Positions 47,323-56,158 of a stretch of 64,000 nt of DNA are shown here, one piece after another. This DNA is from Arthrobacter castelli DSM 16402 (GTDB lineage: Bacteria; Actinomycetota; Actinomycetes; Actinomycetales; Micrococcaceae): assembly GCF_000430705.1 (NCBI RefSeq), contig NZ_AUMN01000002.1, positions 248,001-312,000 of the forward strand, written 5' to 3'. Positions within the stretch are counted from its first letter, which is position 1. Each line of letters opens with the position of its first letter. A program made the position numbers and the translations under genes. The notes under the pieces are model-generated. The model saw only the letters and a program-made list of their open reading frames with translations. It searched no databases and was not told where the DNA came from.

Positions 47323-48351
47323 TTATCCTAACGTTCCTGTGAAAACATCGTGATAGGCCGTCGCCAGCCGGAGCGGGTCATGCACCGGCCGGCCCCCCGG
47401 TGCCCCCACTTTACCGAACACGACCTCGGCACCGAGCATCGCGGCCGCACGTTCAAACTCCGCCCGGTCGCCCGTCACCTCCGGGTCGGCCAGCACCACA
47501 TCCACTCCGAAGTCGGGTGCATAGCGCGCCAGCGCCCGCAAATGGTCCGCGGCGCTCATCCCGGTGGTTTCCTTGGTGTCGAACAGCAGGTTCATCGTCA
47601 GGCACCGCTTTGCCGGAGTCTGGCAGAGGGCGTCGCGCAGTTCGGGCAGCAACAGGTGCGGCAGCACAGACGTGTACCACGACCCGGGCCCCAGCACCAC
47701 CCAGTCGGCAAGTTCGATCGCGTTGAGGGCATCGACGCAGGCAGGCGCATCGGGCGGGATCAATCTCACGTTCTGCACGTTCCCCGCCACTGCCAGGGAC
47801 GCCTGCCCGGTAATCGTCTCAACGATGGACTCGTCTCCCGGCCCCGTCGAGGGCACATCACCTTCGATCGTCAGCGGCACGCTCGCCATCGGCAGCACCT
47901 GCCCCCGCGCCCCCAACAGGGCTCCGGCCCATTGCAGGCCCGCCACCGGGTCGCCCAGCAGTTCCCACAGCGTGACAATCAGCAGATTGCCCATGGCGTG
48001 GCCCTGCAGCGACCCGGCCGGTGCCCGCTCCGACAGGAAGCGGTGCTGCATCACATCGCGCCAGGTCCTGCCCCAGTCTGTATCGTCGCACAACGCGGAC
48101 AGTGCCATGCGCAGGTCCCCCGGGGGCAGTACTCCCATCTCCTGCCGCAGCCGTCCGGATGAACCGCCGTCGTCGGCCACGGTGACAATGGCCGTCAAGT
48201 CCGAGGTAAGCAGCCGCAGTGCAGACAACGACGCCGACAGTCCGTGCCCGCCTCCGAGGGCGACGACGGCCGGGTCCGTCTCTTGATGCTGCGGGACAGG
48301 CGCCGACGACGGCACCGGCACCATGGGCAACGGTCCGGTGCGGATGGCCAT
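47323..48351 (-). CDS. yvcK: YvcK/CofD-like gluconeogenesis factor
   Basis: A 342-residue protein of the YvcK family (CofD-like fold), which binds UDP-sugars and affects cell shape and carbon use. Motifs: [16 protein letters not shown] (about residues 29-44), [42 protein letters not shown] and [19 protein letters not shown] 28-residue Pro-rich N-terminal extension precedes the core. It overlaps the rapZ stop by one base (TAATG), and its own stop is 5 bp before whiA. Confidence 0.94.
   Translation of the reverse strand: MAIRTGPLPMVPVPSSAPVPQHQETDPAVVALGGGHGLSASLSALRLLTSDLTAIVTVADDGGSSGRLRQEMGVLPPGDLRMALSALCDDTDWGRTWRDVMQHRFLSERAPAGSLQGHAMGNLLIVTLWELLGDPVAGLQWAGALLGARGQVLPMASVPLTIEGDVPSTGPGDESIVETITGQASLAVAGNVQNVRLIPPDAPACVDALNAIELADWVVLGPGSWYTSVLPHLLLPELRDALCQTPAKRCLTMNLLFDTKETTGMSAADHLRALARYAPDFGVDVVLADPEVTGDRAEFERAAAMLGAEVVFGKVGAPGGRPVHDPLRLATAYHDVFTGTLG
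47325..47330 (-). promoter_or_regulatory. -10 element (TAGGAT) for leaderless whiA
   Basis: TAGGAT on the minus strand ends 6 nt before the whiA ATG and shares bases with the yvcK stop codon (GGATAA). No ribosome binding site follows it. Confidence 0.5.
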
Positions 48352-49250
48352 TATTCGCGTCCCAGATCGCGGTGACTGGTGGTCACTGTGACCATCGGCA
48401 GTTGCGCCAATCTCTTGGCCAGCTCAGCGCTGACGGCGACCGAACGGTGTTTGCCACCGGTGCAGCCGACGGCAATAGTCGCATAGTGCTTGTTTTCCCG
48501 CCGGTATCCGGCCAGCACCGGTTCGAGGGCATGGACATAGCGCTCGACGAATTCTTCGGCCCCCGAATCCACCAGCACGAAGTCGCTGACTTCCTGGTCC
48601 ATCCCGGTGAGCGGCCGCAACTGCGGCACCCAGTGCGGGTTGGGGATGAACCGGACGTCGGCCACGAAATTGGCGTCGACAGGCAGTCCATACTTGAATC
48701 CGAAGCTCATCACGTTCAGCCGCAGCACAATGGGGCCGCTGGCTGAGAAGTATTCGGTGATATCGGTGGCCAGTTCATGGACGTTGAGGTCGGTGGTCTC
48801 GACCACCATGGTCGACATCTCCTTGAGCTCGTGGAGCACCTCCCGCTCCGTGGCGATACCGTCCAGGATCCTGCCGTCGCCCTGCAGCGGGTGGGGGCGG
48901 CGACCCTGTTCGAACCGCCGGACGAGCACATCGTCGCTGGCATCCAGGAACAGCACGCGGAAGCTCACCCCGCTGGCGCTCAGATGAGTCAGGGCGTCGC
49001 GGATATCGCTGAACAGTGCCTTGCTGCGCACGTCCACCACGACCGCAAGCTTGGGAATGGACTGCGGCATGCGGGAGACGAGGTCCGTCAGCGTCACCAG
49101 CATTTGGGGTGGAAGGTTCTCTACTACGTACCAGCCGTGGTCCTCCAGCGCGTTGGCCGCGGTGCTTCGTCCTGCACCGGACATTCCGGTGACCACCAGC
49201 AGTTCCGACTCGGTGGGTTTTACCGGCGTCAGGTCTTCCGTCTGGGTCAT
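48351..49250 (-). CDS. rapZ: RapZ/YvcJ-family nucleotide-binding protein
   Basis: A 299-residue P-loop protein. Walker A is VTGMSGAGRSTAANALED (about residues 21-38), followed by VENLPPQML, DVRSKALFSD and the C-terminal domain with VAVGCTGGKHRSVAVSAELA. In enterobacteria RapZ binds the GlmZ small RNA and controls amino-sugar synthesis; in Gram-positive bacteria the job is less clear. The gene belongs to the conserved rapZ-yvcK-whiA series. The ATG overlaps the stop of a possible 13-codon upstream ORF (ATGA). Confidence 0.94.
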   Translation of the reverse strand: MTQTEDLTPVKPTESELLVVTGMSGAGRSTAANALEDHGWYVVENLPPQMLVTLTDLVSRMPQSIPKLAVVVDVRSKALFSDIRDALTHLSASGVSFRVLFLDASDDVLVRRFEQGRRPHPLQGDGRILDGIATEREVLHELKEMSTMVVETTDLNVHELATDITEYFSASGPIVLRLNVMSFGFKYGLPVDANFVADVRFIPNPHWVPQLRPLTGMDQEVSDFVLVDSGAEEFVERYVHALEPVLAGYRRENKHYATIAVGCTGGKHRSVAVSAELAKRLAQLPMVTVTTSHRDLGRE

Positions 49251-49288
49251 GCTCCCCGTCCTGTTAGTGCCTCCGGCACAGTCTTCAT
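49247..49288 (-). CDS. Possible 13-codon upstream ORF coupled to rapZ
   Basis: ATG at 49288 opens a 13-codon frame (MKTVPEALTGRGA) whose TGA overlaps the rapZ ATG as ATGA. GGGGGAG and AGAAGG lie just upstream, and TAGGCT at 49305-49310 could be the -10. It could set rapZ translation by coupling or be chance; rapZ also has GGGGAGC directly before its own start. Confidence 0.35.
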   Translation of the reverse strand: MKTVPEALTGRGA

Positions 49289-49304
49289 TGCCTTCTCTCC
49301 CCCA

Positions 49305-49310
49305 AGCCTA
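49305..49310 (-). promoter_or_regulatory. Candidate -10 (TAGGCT) for rapZ
   Basis: TAGGCT on the minus strand, 16 nt before the ATG of the possible upstream ORF. It would start transcription about 10 nt before that ATG. Confidence 0.35.
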
Positions 49311-49377
49311 GCGCGAGGGGCCCCAAGCACACGCTTTTCGTGGTTGGGGTAGCGCGACGGCGCTAGCGCGAGGGGCC
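49308..49377. repeat. Two 15-bp direct repeats with internal inverted repeats
   Basis: CTAGCGCGAGGGGCC occurs at 49308-49322 and again at 49363-49377. Between them lie a hairpin at 49321-49350 (CCCCAAGCAC / GTGGTTGGGG, one mismatch) and TAGCGC-GACG-GCGCTA at 49350-49365. Confidence 0.8.
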
Positions 49378-49400
49378 GTCACGCCCACCCATCGCCGGAA

Positions 49401-49460
49401 TGCTCCGCTTTGGGACATTTGACCGGCGGCGCCGCCGGTCAAATGTCCCAAAGCGGAGCA
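49401..49460. repeat. Perfect 60-bp palindrome
   Basis: The 30 bases from 49401 (TGCTCCGCTTTGGGACATTT, then GACCGGCGGC) are followed with no spacer by their exact reverse complement, ending at 49460. The flanking bases (A and A) end the symmetry. As RNA it would form one very stable 28-29-bp hairpin with a tiny loop; as DNA it could extrude a cruciform. It lies 120 bp after the uvrC stop and has no T run. Confidence 0.95.
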
Positions 49461-49562
49461 AATCTCCTCTCCCGGGCCTCGATCACGCTCCCTGCCGCGA
49501 CCGGCCCCGATCCGGCACTCGTTGGCCCTAGGATCCGGCACTCCCGGGCCTTTTATCCGGCT

Positions 49563-49585
49563 CCCTGACCTTGACTCGGTCAGGG
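49563..49585 (-). terminator. Hairpin overlapping the uvrC stop codon
   Basis: An 8-bp stem (CCCTGACC / GGTCAGGG) with a 7-nt loop; the 5' arm on the minus strand contains the last Pro codon and TGA of uvrC. No T run follows, so it is weak as a terminator and may instead affect decay or the end of translation. Confidence 0.35.
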
Positions 49586-51739
49586 ATCGAGGATCTCCCC
49601 GGTGGTCATGTTCACACCGTGCGGGGCCGGATCGCCCTGCGCTGCCGCCGTCTCCTCCGGGCCCGCCCCCTCATCCCGGGCGGCCTCGTCCCGGGCGCCT
49701 TCATTCGGCCCGGATGAGCCGCCGGACAGCTGCCCGTAGATGGTCTCCGCCAGGGCCGGCCCGATCCCCTGGGCTTCCTGCAGCTGCTCCGGATCCGCCT
49801 GTTTGATCTTCTTGACCGATCCGAAGTGCTTCAGCAGCGCCTTCCGCTTGGCCGGGCCAAGGCCGGCGATGGAGTCCAGGGCCGACGTCGTCATCGCCTT
49901 GCCACGCTTCTGCCGGTGGAACGTGATAGCAAACCGGTGCGCCTCATCACGAACGCGCTGCAACAGGAACAAGGCCTGGGAAGCACGCGGCAGGATCACG
50001 GGGAAGTCGCTGTGCGGAACCCATACTTCTTCCAGCCGCTTCGCGAGGCCGATGACGTACACGTCCTCAATGCCCAGGTCGTCGAGTGCCTGGCTGGCCG
50101 CGGCAACTTGTGGCGGACCGCCGTCGACGACGACGAGGTTGGGCGGGTAGGCGAACTTGCCCGTGGGGGTGGACGTCGTCGTGTCCATCCGTGCCTCATC
50201 GCCTGCTCCGGATGGATGCCCGGCCTGCTGCCTCGTTCCCGCCGCCGGGTGCTGGCCGGCGGCGATTTCCGCAGTGCCGGCCGTGCCAGCATTATCCGCA
50301 GTGTCAGCGGTGCCGACGCTTTCAGAAGAGGCTTCCTTCTCCGACAGGTAGTTCCGGAACCGTCTGGTGACCACGTCGTACATGGAAGCCGTGTCGTCCC
50401 GTGCCGCGTCGCCGGTGACGGAGAACTTCCGGTATTCGGTTTTCCTCGGCAGCCCGTCCTCGACCACCACCATGGACCCCACCACGTTGGTTCCGGACAC
50501 ATGGGAAATATCGAAGCACTCAATCCGCATCAACGGGACGGGTACTTCCAGCGCCTCCTGCAGTTCCTGCAGGGCCGCGGACCTGGTGGTCAGGTCTCCG
50601 GCACGGCGGGACTTGTGCAGCTTCAAGGCATGCTCCGCATTTTCATGGACCGTCCGCTGCAGTGCCGCTTTGTCACCGCGCTGCGGAACCTTCACGTCAA
50701 CCTTTGAACCTCGCAGGTCGCGCAGCCACTGACTCAGTTCGGGAGCATTCGCCGGCAGTTCGGGGACCAGAATCTGGCGTGGGATCTTCTCGCTGGCCCG
50801 GGTGGCCTCACCATACACCTGCTGGATCAGGTGCTCGATGAGATCGGCCTCGGAGGCGTCCTCGACCTTTTCCACGACCCAGCCGCGCTGTCCGCGAATC
50901 CTGCCGCCCCGCACGTGGAACACCTGGACGGCGGCTTCCAGCTCATCCCCGCTGAGCGCGAAAATGTCGGCATCAGTATCTTCGCCCAGCACGACGGCCT
51001 GCCGTTCGAATACCTTCCGCAGTGCTGCCACGTCGTCGCGCAGTTTGGCCGCCCGTTCGTAGTCGAGCTCGGCGACGGCCTCCGCCATCTGCTCTTCCAG
51101 GCCGCTGATGAACTGCTTTGCCTGTCCATTCATGAACGAGCAGAATTCCGCGGCAAGCGCCTGGTGGTCCTCCGGCGAAATCCGGCCAACGCAGGGGGCG
51201 GAGCACTTGTCGATGTATCCCAGCAGGCACGGCCGCCCGCTGCGCTGGGCCCGGTTGAACACTCCATTGCTGCAGGTGCGGACCGGAAAGACGCGCAGCA
51301 GCGTATCGACCGTTTCCCTGATGGCCCACACCTGGCTGTAGGGGCCGAAGTAGCGGGTCCCCTTGTTCCGGTCTCCGCGCATCACCTGCACGCGGGGATA
51401 CTTCTCCCCCATCGTCACTGCCAGGTACGGATACGACTTGTCGTCCCGGAAGGCAATGTTGAAGCGTGGATTGAACTCCTTGATCCAGGTGAACTCGAGC
51501 TGCAGCGCTTCGTATTCGCTGCGGACCACCGTCCACTCGACGCTTGCCGCCGTGAACACCATGGCGCGGGTCTTGGGCATCAGCCCCCGCGGACTGGCGA
51601 AGTACGAATTCAACCTCGACCGGAGGTTCTTCGCCTTTCCGACATAGATCACCCGCCGGTGTTCGTCCCTGAAACGGTAAACACCCGGATTCGTCGGAAT
51701 TTCGCCTGTGGAGGGGCGGTAACTTGCTGGGTCTGCCAC
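49580..51739 (-). CDS. uvrC: Excinuclease ABC subunit UvrC
   Basis: A 719-residue nuclease that makes the 3' and 5' cuts in nucleotide excision repair. The GIY-YIG domain is at about residues 15-95 (GVYRF, VIYVGKAKNLRSRL), a cysteine cluster follows (CSNGVF, CLLGYIDKCSAPC), then the UVR motif (LEEQMAEAVAELDYERAAKLRD), the RNase H-like domain (ECFDISH, VVDGGPPQ) and the tandem helix-hairpin-helix end (IAGLGPAKRKALLKHFGS). Two low-complexity Gly/Ala/Thr additions are present: about 55 residues before GKFAYPPN and a 45-residue acidic tail. TAGGAT lies 6 nt before the GTG start. Confidence 0.96.
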   Translation of the reverse strand: MADPASYRPSTGEIPTNPGVYRFRDEHRRVIYVGKAKNLRSRLNSYFASPRGLMPKTRAMVFTAASVEWTVVRSEYEALQLEFTWIKEFNPRFNIAFRDDKSYPYLAVTMGEKYPRVQVMRGDRNKGTRYFGPYSQVWAIRETVDTLLRVFPVRTCSNGVFNRAQRSGRPCLLGYIDKCSAPCVGRISPEDHQALAAEFCSFMNGQAKQFISGLEEQMAEAVAELDYERAAKLRDDVAALRKVFERQAVVLGEDTDADIFALSGDELEAAVQVFHVRGGRIRGQRGWVVEKVEDASEADLIEHLIQQVYGEATRASEKIPRQILVPELPANAPELSQWLRDLRGSKVDVKVPQRGDKAALQRTVHENAEHALKLHKSRRAGDLTTRSAALQELQEALEVPVPLMRIECFDISHVSGTNVVGSMVVVEDGLPRKTEYRKFSVTGDAARDDTASMYDVVTRRFRNYLSEKEASSESVGTADTADNAGTAGTAEIAAGQHPAAGTRQQAGHPSGAGDEARMDTTTSTPTGKFAYPPNLVVVDGGPPQVAAASQALDDLGIEDVYVIGLAKRLEEVWVPHSDFPVILPRASQALFLLQRVRDEAHRFAITFHRQKRGKAMTTSALDSIAGLGPAKRKALLKHFGSVKKIKQADPEQLQEAQGIGPALAETIYGQLSGGSSGPNEGARDEAARDEGAGPEETAAAQGDPAPHGVNMTTGEILDP

Positions 51740-51745
51740 AATTCC

Positions 51746-51751
51746 ATCCTA
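51746..51751 (-). promoter_or_regulatory. -10 element (TAGGAT) for leaderless uvrC
   Basis: TAGGAT on the minus strand ends 6 nt before the GTG at 51739, with no ribosome binding site between. No LexA box is seen here, unlike at uvrA. Confidence 0.5.
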
Positions 51752-51810
51752 GTGATGCTGCACGGCCAACACCGCATCGGCGGAGGCGTCAGGCCGCTCG
51801 CGATGTCAGG

Positions 51811-52467
51811 TCAGCTTTTGTTGTAGGTTGCCGCCCGTTGCTGGCCGGTCAATGCCGCGATGGCATCCATGATCTCGTCGGTGGTGGACCGTCGGGCCGG
51901 CAGCGAGTGGTCGGGACCGACCTTGTCGAAGTACAGAGGGGCACCGATCTTCATGGTGAAGTGTCGGGGCCTGGCCATCATCCGGCCGGCAGGTTGCAGC
52001 TTCTCTGTGCCGATCAGCCCGACGGGAACCACAGGCGCCCCGGTGGTCAGCGCCAGCCAGCCGACGCCGGTGCGTCCACGGTAGAGCATGCCGTCACGCG
52101 ACCTGGTTCCTTCCGGATAAATGCCGAATGAATCACCATTGTCGAGGATTTCCAGTGCCGTCTTCAGCGCAGCGACGCTTGCCGCTTGCTCTCCGCGCTC
52201 CACCGGAACCGATCCAACCCCATTAAAGAACCACCGCCACAGCACACCCTTGGGGCCCTTGGACGTAAAGTATTCCGCCTTGGCGAAGAAAGCCACCTTG
52301 CGGGGCATCAGGGCCTGCACAATGACGCTGTCGAAAAAGGACAGGTGGTTGGGGGCGACGATGACGGGACCAGAGGACGGAAAATTCTCCATTCCGGAGA
52401 TGGTCGGCCGGCACATACTCCGGATCATTGCCCGAGTGGTGGAGCGCGACAGATCGTATACCGCCAC
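51811..52467 (-). CDS. PlsC-type 1-acylglycerol-3-phosphate acyltransferase family protein
   Basis: A 218-residue membrane-associated acyltransferase of the PlsC family, probably adding the second acyl chain in phospholipid synthesis. Block I is NHLSFFDS (HX4D, about residue 41), block II is RWFFNGVGSVPVERG and block III is IYPEGTRSRDG, with VVPVGLIG as block IV. The GTG at 52467 has a strong AAGGAGGAG upstream. It is monocistronic between uvrC and uvrA, all on the minus strand. Some actinobacterial members acylate other carriers, so the exact substrate is uncertain. Confidence 0.9.
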   Translation of the reverse strand: MAVYDLSRSTTRAMIRSMCRPTISGMENFPSSGPVIVAPNHLSFFDSVIVQALMPRKVAFFAKAEYFTSKGPKGVLWRWFFNGVGSVPVERGEQAASVAALKTALEILDNGDSFGIYPEGTRSRDGMLYRGRTGVGWLALTTGAPVVPVGLIGTEKLQPAGRMMARPRHFTMKIGAPLYFDKVGPDHSLPARRSTTDEIMDAIAALTGQQRAATYNKS

Positions 52468-52588
52468 GCCGTCTCCTCCTTGGCCTCGTCTGACTGACGG
52501 CTTAGTTTCTCACGAGCCGGCAGACCCGCAAAAATCACTAAAAATCAGCAAGAATCACCGTCCACTCGCATTCCGGCGACAGCATATA

Positions 52589-55486
52589 TCAGTCGAGAAC
52601 TCCGGCCAGGAAGGTGCCGGTATGGCTGGCATCTATGGTCGCCACCTGTTCGGGCGTGCCCGATGCGACGATTTGTCCGCCGCCGGAACCGCCTCCCGGG
52701 CCCAGGTCCACCACCCAGTCCGCGCTCTTGATCACGTCCAGGTTATGTTCAATGATGATGACGGTGTTGCCCTTGTCCACCAGGCTCTGCAGCACATTGA
52801 GCAGCTTCCGGATGTCCTCGAAATGCAGCCCCGTCGTCGGTTCATCCAGCACGTAGATGCTGCGGCCATTCGACCGTTTCTGCAGCTCACTGGCCAGCTT
52901 GACCCGCTGCGCCTCGCCGCCGGACAGCGTCGTGGCCGGTTGCCCCAGGCGGACGTAGCCCAGGCCGACGTCGACAAGTGTCCTGAGGTGCCGGGCAATT
53001 GGCGCAAAGGCCGCGAAGAATTCCGCCCCGTCCTCGATCGACATCTCCAGCACGTCGGCAATCGTCTTGCCCTTGTAATGGACCTCAAGCGTCTCCCGGT
53101 TGTACCGGGCGCCGTGGCACACCTCGCACGGCACGTACACATCGGGCAGGAAGTTCATTTCGATCTTCAAGGTGCCATCGCCCGAACAAGCTTCGCACCG
53201 GCCGCCCTTGACGTTGAAGGAGAAGCGGCCCGGCAAATACCCGCGGACCTTCGCCTCGGTGGTTTCCGCGAAGAGCTTGCGGATGTGATCGAACACGCCG
53301 GTGTAGGTGGCGGGATTGGAACGGGGAGTGCGGCCGATGGGGCTCTGGTCCACGTGGATGATCTTGTCCAGGTGTTCCAGGCCCTCGATCTTCCGGTGGC
53401 GCCCGGCGACCTGCTTGGCGCCGTTGAGCTTATTGGCCAGCGACTTGTACAGGATGTCATTGACCAGCGTGGACTTCCCCGACCCGCTGACGCCGGTCAC
53501 GGCGGTGAACAGTCCCAGCGGGAACGTCGCCTCGACATTGCGCAGGTTGTGCTCATACGCACCGACGACCTTGAGCCGGCGGCTCTTGTCGGCTTTGCGC
53601 CGGCGTTCCGGAACCCCGATCTCTTTACGTCCGGCCAGATAGTCGCCGGTGAGCGACTGTTTGTTCTCCAGCAGGTCGGTGTACGTTCCGGAGTGGACGA
53701 CTTGGCCGCCGTGTTCGCCGGCGCCGGGGCCGATGTCCACGATCCAGTCAGCATGCTGGATGGTGTCTTCGTCATGCTCGACGACGATGAGCGTGTTGCC
53801 CAGGTCGCGCAGCCGGGTCAGCGTATCGATCAGCCGCCGGTTGTCACGCTGGTGCAGGCCGATGGACGGCTCGTCCAGCACGTACAGCACGCCGACCAGC
53901 CCGGAGCCGATCTGGGTGGCCAGCCGGATGCGCTGTGCCTCGCCGCCGGAAAGCGTACCGGCGGCCCGTTCCAGATTCAGGTAGTCGAGGCCGACATCGA
54001 GCAGGAAGTTCAGCCGTGCCTGAATTTCGATCAGCACCTGGTGGGCGATCTGTGTTTCACGGTCGGTCAACGACAGGGAGTTCAGGAACGCTGCACATTC
54101 GCGCATCGGCATGGCCGACACTTCAGCGATGGACTTGCCATTAATCAGCACCGACAGCGATGCCGGATTCAGCCGCGCACCGCCACATTCCGGGCAGGGA
54201 GTCTCGCGCATGTACTGCTCGTACCGGTCCCTGGCGTGGTCCGACTCTGTCTCCAGGTGCTTCCGCTGGATGTATTGAACCGCGCCCTCGAACCCGGTGC
54301 TGTACTTCCGTTCGCGCCCGAACCGGTTCCGGTATTGGACGACGACCTTATGGTCTTTGCCGTACAGCGCCGCTTCGCGGGCCCGGTCCGGCAACTTGCG
54401 CCACGGGTCGTCCATGGAGAAACCCAGTTCGTTCGACAGGCCGCTCAGCAGCCGTGTCCAGTACTGCAGCGTCGCCGTCCCCAGCGCCCAGGGGGCGATG
54501 GCTCCTTCGGCCAGCGACATCTCCGGATTGGGCACCACCAGGTCCTCGTCAACTTCGAGCTTGGAACCAATACCCGTGCAGGCCGGACAGGCGCCAAAGG
54601 GATTGTTGAAGGAAAAGGACCGGGGTTCGATCTCGTCGATGGCCAGCGGATGCTCATTGGGGCACGCCAGATTCTCGGAAAACGGGCGGGTCCGCCCCGG
54701 CGCATCGGCGTCGAGATCGACGAAGTCCACCAGCACCCGCCCCTCGGCCAGACCGAGGGCGGTTTCGACGGAGTCGGTCAGCCGCTGCCGGATTCCTTCC
54801 TTGCTGACCAACCGGTCGACGACCACTTCGATGGAATGCTTGTACTGCTTCCCCAGTTTCGGTGGTTCGGAGAGCTGGACCAGTTCCCCGTCCACCCGCG
54901 CACGGGAGTAGCCCTTGGAGGAGAGCTCGGCGAACAAGTCGACGAATTCGCCTTTGCGGCCGCGCACCACGGGGGCCAGCACCTGGAAGCGGGTGCGCTC
55001 GGGCAACTCCAGCAGCTGGTCCACGATCTGCTGCGGCGTCTGCTTTGTCACTGGCTCGCCGCACACCGGACAGTGCGGCCGGCCGACCCGTGCCCACAGC
55101 AGGCGCATGTAATCGTAGATTTCGGTGATGGTGCCGACGGTCGAGCGAGGATTCCTGCTGGTGGATTTCTGGTCGATCGACACCGCGGGGGACAGCCCCT
55201 CGATAAAATCCACGTCCGGCTTGTCGACCTGGCCGAGGAATTGCCGGGCGTAGGCTGACAACGACTCGACGTAGCGACGCTGCCCTTCGGCGAAGATGGT
55301 GTCGAAGGCCAGCGATGACTTGCCGGAGCCGGAGAGTCCGGTGAACACGATGATGGCGTCCCGCGGCAGGTCAAGATGAACGTTCTGCAGGTTGTGCTCC
55401 CGCGCACCCTTAACCACGAGGCGGGATAGATCAGCAGCTGAATATGTGGAACCGGCAGGCGCCGGCGCTGTCATTGCTTTTGGCAC
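52589..55486 (-). CDS. uvrA: Excinuclease ABC subunit UvrA
   Basis: A 965-residue damage-recognition ATPase of nucleotide excision repair, working with UvrB and with UvrC, encoded next door but one. Two ABC modules: [14 protein letters not shown] (about residue 48) and [15 protein letters not shown]; signatures [14 protein letters not shown] and [14 protein letters not shown]; Walker [15 protein letters not shown] and [14 protein letters not shown]. Zinc modules are [19 protein letters not shown] and CEACSGDG. The start is GTG at 55486: TAGAGT lies exactly 6 nt upstream, and a LexA box lies just beyond it, so transcription is probably leaderless and SOS-controlled. Confidence 0.98.
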   Translation of the reverse strand: MPKAMTAPAPAGSTYSAADLSRLVVKGAREHNLQNVHLDLPRDAIIVFTGLSGSGKSSLAFDTIFAEGQRRYVESLSAYARQFLGQVDKPDVDFIEGLSPAVSIDQKSTSRNPRSTVGTITEIYDYMRLLWARVGRPHCPVCGEPVTKQTPQQIVDQLLELPERTRFQVLAPVVRGRKGEFVDLFAELSSKGYSRARVDGELVQLSEPPKLGKQYKHSIEVVVDRLVSKEGIRQRLTDSVETALGLAEGRVLVDFVDLDADAPGRTRPFSENLACPNEHPLAIDEIEPRSFSFNNPFGACPACTGIGSKLEVDEDLVVPNPEMSLAEGAIAPWALGTATLQYWTRLLSGLSNELGFSMDDPWRKLPDRAREAALYGKDHKVVVQYRNRFGRERKYSTGFEGAVQYIQRKHLETESDHARDRYEQYMRETPCPECGGARLNPASLSVLINGKSIAEVSAMPMRECAAFLNSLSLTDRETQIAHQVLIEIQARLNFLLDVGLDYLNLERAAGTLSGGEAQRIRLATQIGSGLVGVLYVLDEPSIGLHQRDNRRLIDTLTRLRDLGNTLIVVEHDEDTIQHADWIVDIGPGAGEHGGQVVHSGTYTDLLENKQSLTGDYLAGRKEIGVPERRRKADKSRRLKVVGAYEHNLRNVEATFPLGLFTAVTGVSGSGKSTLVNDILYKSLANKLNGAKQVAGRHRKIEGLEHLDKIIHVDQSPIGRTPRSNPATYTGVFDHIRKLFAETTEAKVRGYLPGRFSFNVKGGRCEACSGDGTLKIEMNFLPDVYVPCEVCHGARYNRETLEVHYKGKTIADVLEMSIEDGAEFFAAFAPIARHLRTLVDVGLGYVRLGQPATTLSGGEAQRVKLASELQKRSNGRSIYVLDEPTTGLHFEDIRKLLNVLQSLVDKGNTVIIIEHNLDVIKSADWVVDLGPGGGSGGGQIVASGTPEQVATIDASHTGTFLAGVLD

Positions 55487-55492
55487 GCACTC

Positions 55493-55498
55493 ACTCTA
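55493..55498 (-). promoter_or_regulatory. -10 element (TAGAGT) for leaderless uvrA
   Basis: TAGAGT on the minus strand ends 6 nt before the uvrA GTG, and supports that GTG over the ATG four codons later. TATGAT at 55520-55525 is an alternative -10. Confidence 0.5.
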
Positions 55499-55499
55499 A

Positions 55500-55515
55500 T
55501 CGAAAATCAGTTCGA
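55500..55515. promoter_or_regulatory. LexA (SOS) box upstream of uvrA
   Basis: TCGAAAATCAGTTCGA matches the actinobacterial SOS consensus TCGAAC-N4-GTTCGA at 11 of 12 fixed positions. It lies 13 bp before the uvrA start codon, where LexA would block RNA polymerase. Confidence 0.85.
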
Positions 55516-55603
55516 ATACATCATACGACACACCAATGCGGGCGGACCATGCCGCTTCCGCGCTCGATCCGCACCTTGGTGGTCCCAGTTTATCGCCGGC
55601 CGC

Positions 55604-56011
55604 TCACGCGTCGTACCCCTCCCGCTGCAACGCTGCCTTCAGCAACGCCACTGCTTCGGCGCCGGTGGCACCTTGGCTGCGGACGACATCGGCGTAGGCC
55701 GCCGCTGCCCGCGTCAACCGTTTGCGACCCTCATCTGTTCCCGGTGACACCACGGTCCCGGCCCGCGAGCGCGTGTGGACGAGCTCTGCGTGTTCGAGTT
55801 CACGGTAAGCGCGGGCGACGGTATTGACGGCCAGCGACAGCCGTCCCGCGAGCGCGCGAACTGCCGGCAACTTTGTGCCTGCGGGCAGCCGGCCGGTATG
55901 GATGGCCTCAGCGATCCCGCCGCGAATTTGCTCATAGGGCGGCGTCGCGGCCGATGCGTCGACAACGAGCCATTGCAGTACCTTATCCCGGCTTTTCGCC
56001 TCTGCTGCCAT
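55604..56011 (-). CDS. Small GntR-family (YtrA-like) transcriptional regulator
   Basis: A 135-residue regulator with a GntR winged helix at about residues 22-92 (YEQIRGGIAEAIHTGRLPAGTKLPAVRALAGRLSLAVNTVARAYREL). The short C-terminal part (about 40 residues) lacks a full ligand-binding domain, as in the YtrA subgroup, which often controls ABC exporters next door. No transporter is adjacent here. The start at 56011 has AGGAAGG upstream; the frame runs to 56095 without homology. Divergent from the metallo-beta-lactamase gene. The ligand and targets are unknown. Confidence 0.85.
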   Translation of the reverse strand: MAAEAKSRDKVLQWLVVDASAATPPYEQIRGGIAEAIHTGRLPAGTKLPAVRALAGRLSLAVNTVARAYRELEHAELVHTRSRAGTVVSPGTDEGRKRLTRAAAAYADVVRSQGATGAEAVALLKAALQREGYDA

Positions 56012-56146
56012 ACGCACCTTCCTCTCCCCGGCACCGGCGGATCCATACCGTGCCGGCACAATGACATTCTGGCATGCAGCGTCAGTGGGCGGCACGTCCC
56101 GCCAATGGCAATTGTTGCCTCACGCAACTGTTGCTGACAAGGCCGC

Positions 56147-56152
56147 TATGCT
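56147..56152 (+). promoter_or_regulatory. -10 element (TATGCT) for leaderless metallo-hydrolase gene
   Basis: TATGCT ends 6 nt before the ATG at 56159. The bases between (GGGGGC) are G-rich but directly abut the start, too close for a normal ribosome binding site. Confidence 0.5.
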
Positions 56153-56158
56153 GGGGGC

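Larger units (their letters stand above)
49289..49579. other. Gene-free uvrC-rapZ spacer
   Basis: The longest gap in the window (about 290 bp up to the possible upstream ORF, 329 bp to rapZ). It contains, in order, the likely rapZ -10, two copies of a 15-bp direct repeat with a near-perfect CCCCAA.../TTGGGG hairpin between them, a TAGCGC-N4-GCGCTA inverted repeat, the perfect 60-bp palindrome, and the hairpin at the uvrC stop. I see no gene or tRNA in it. Confidence 0.8.

Noticed and set aside
52121-55258. A 1045-codon open frame on the plus strand opposite uvrA
   Set aside because: It mirrors uvrA codon by codon and has no recognisable domain. Long antisense frames are expected in high-GC genes.
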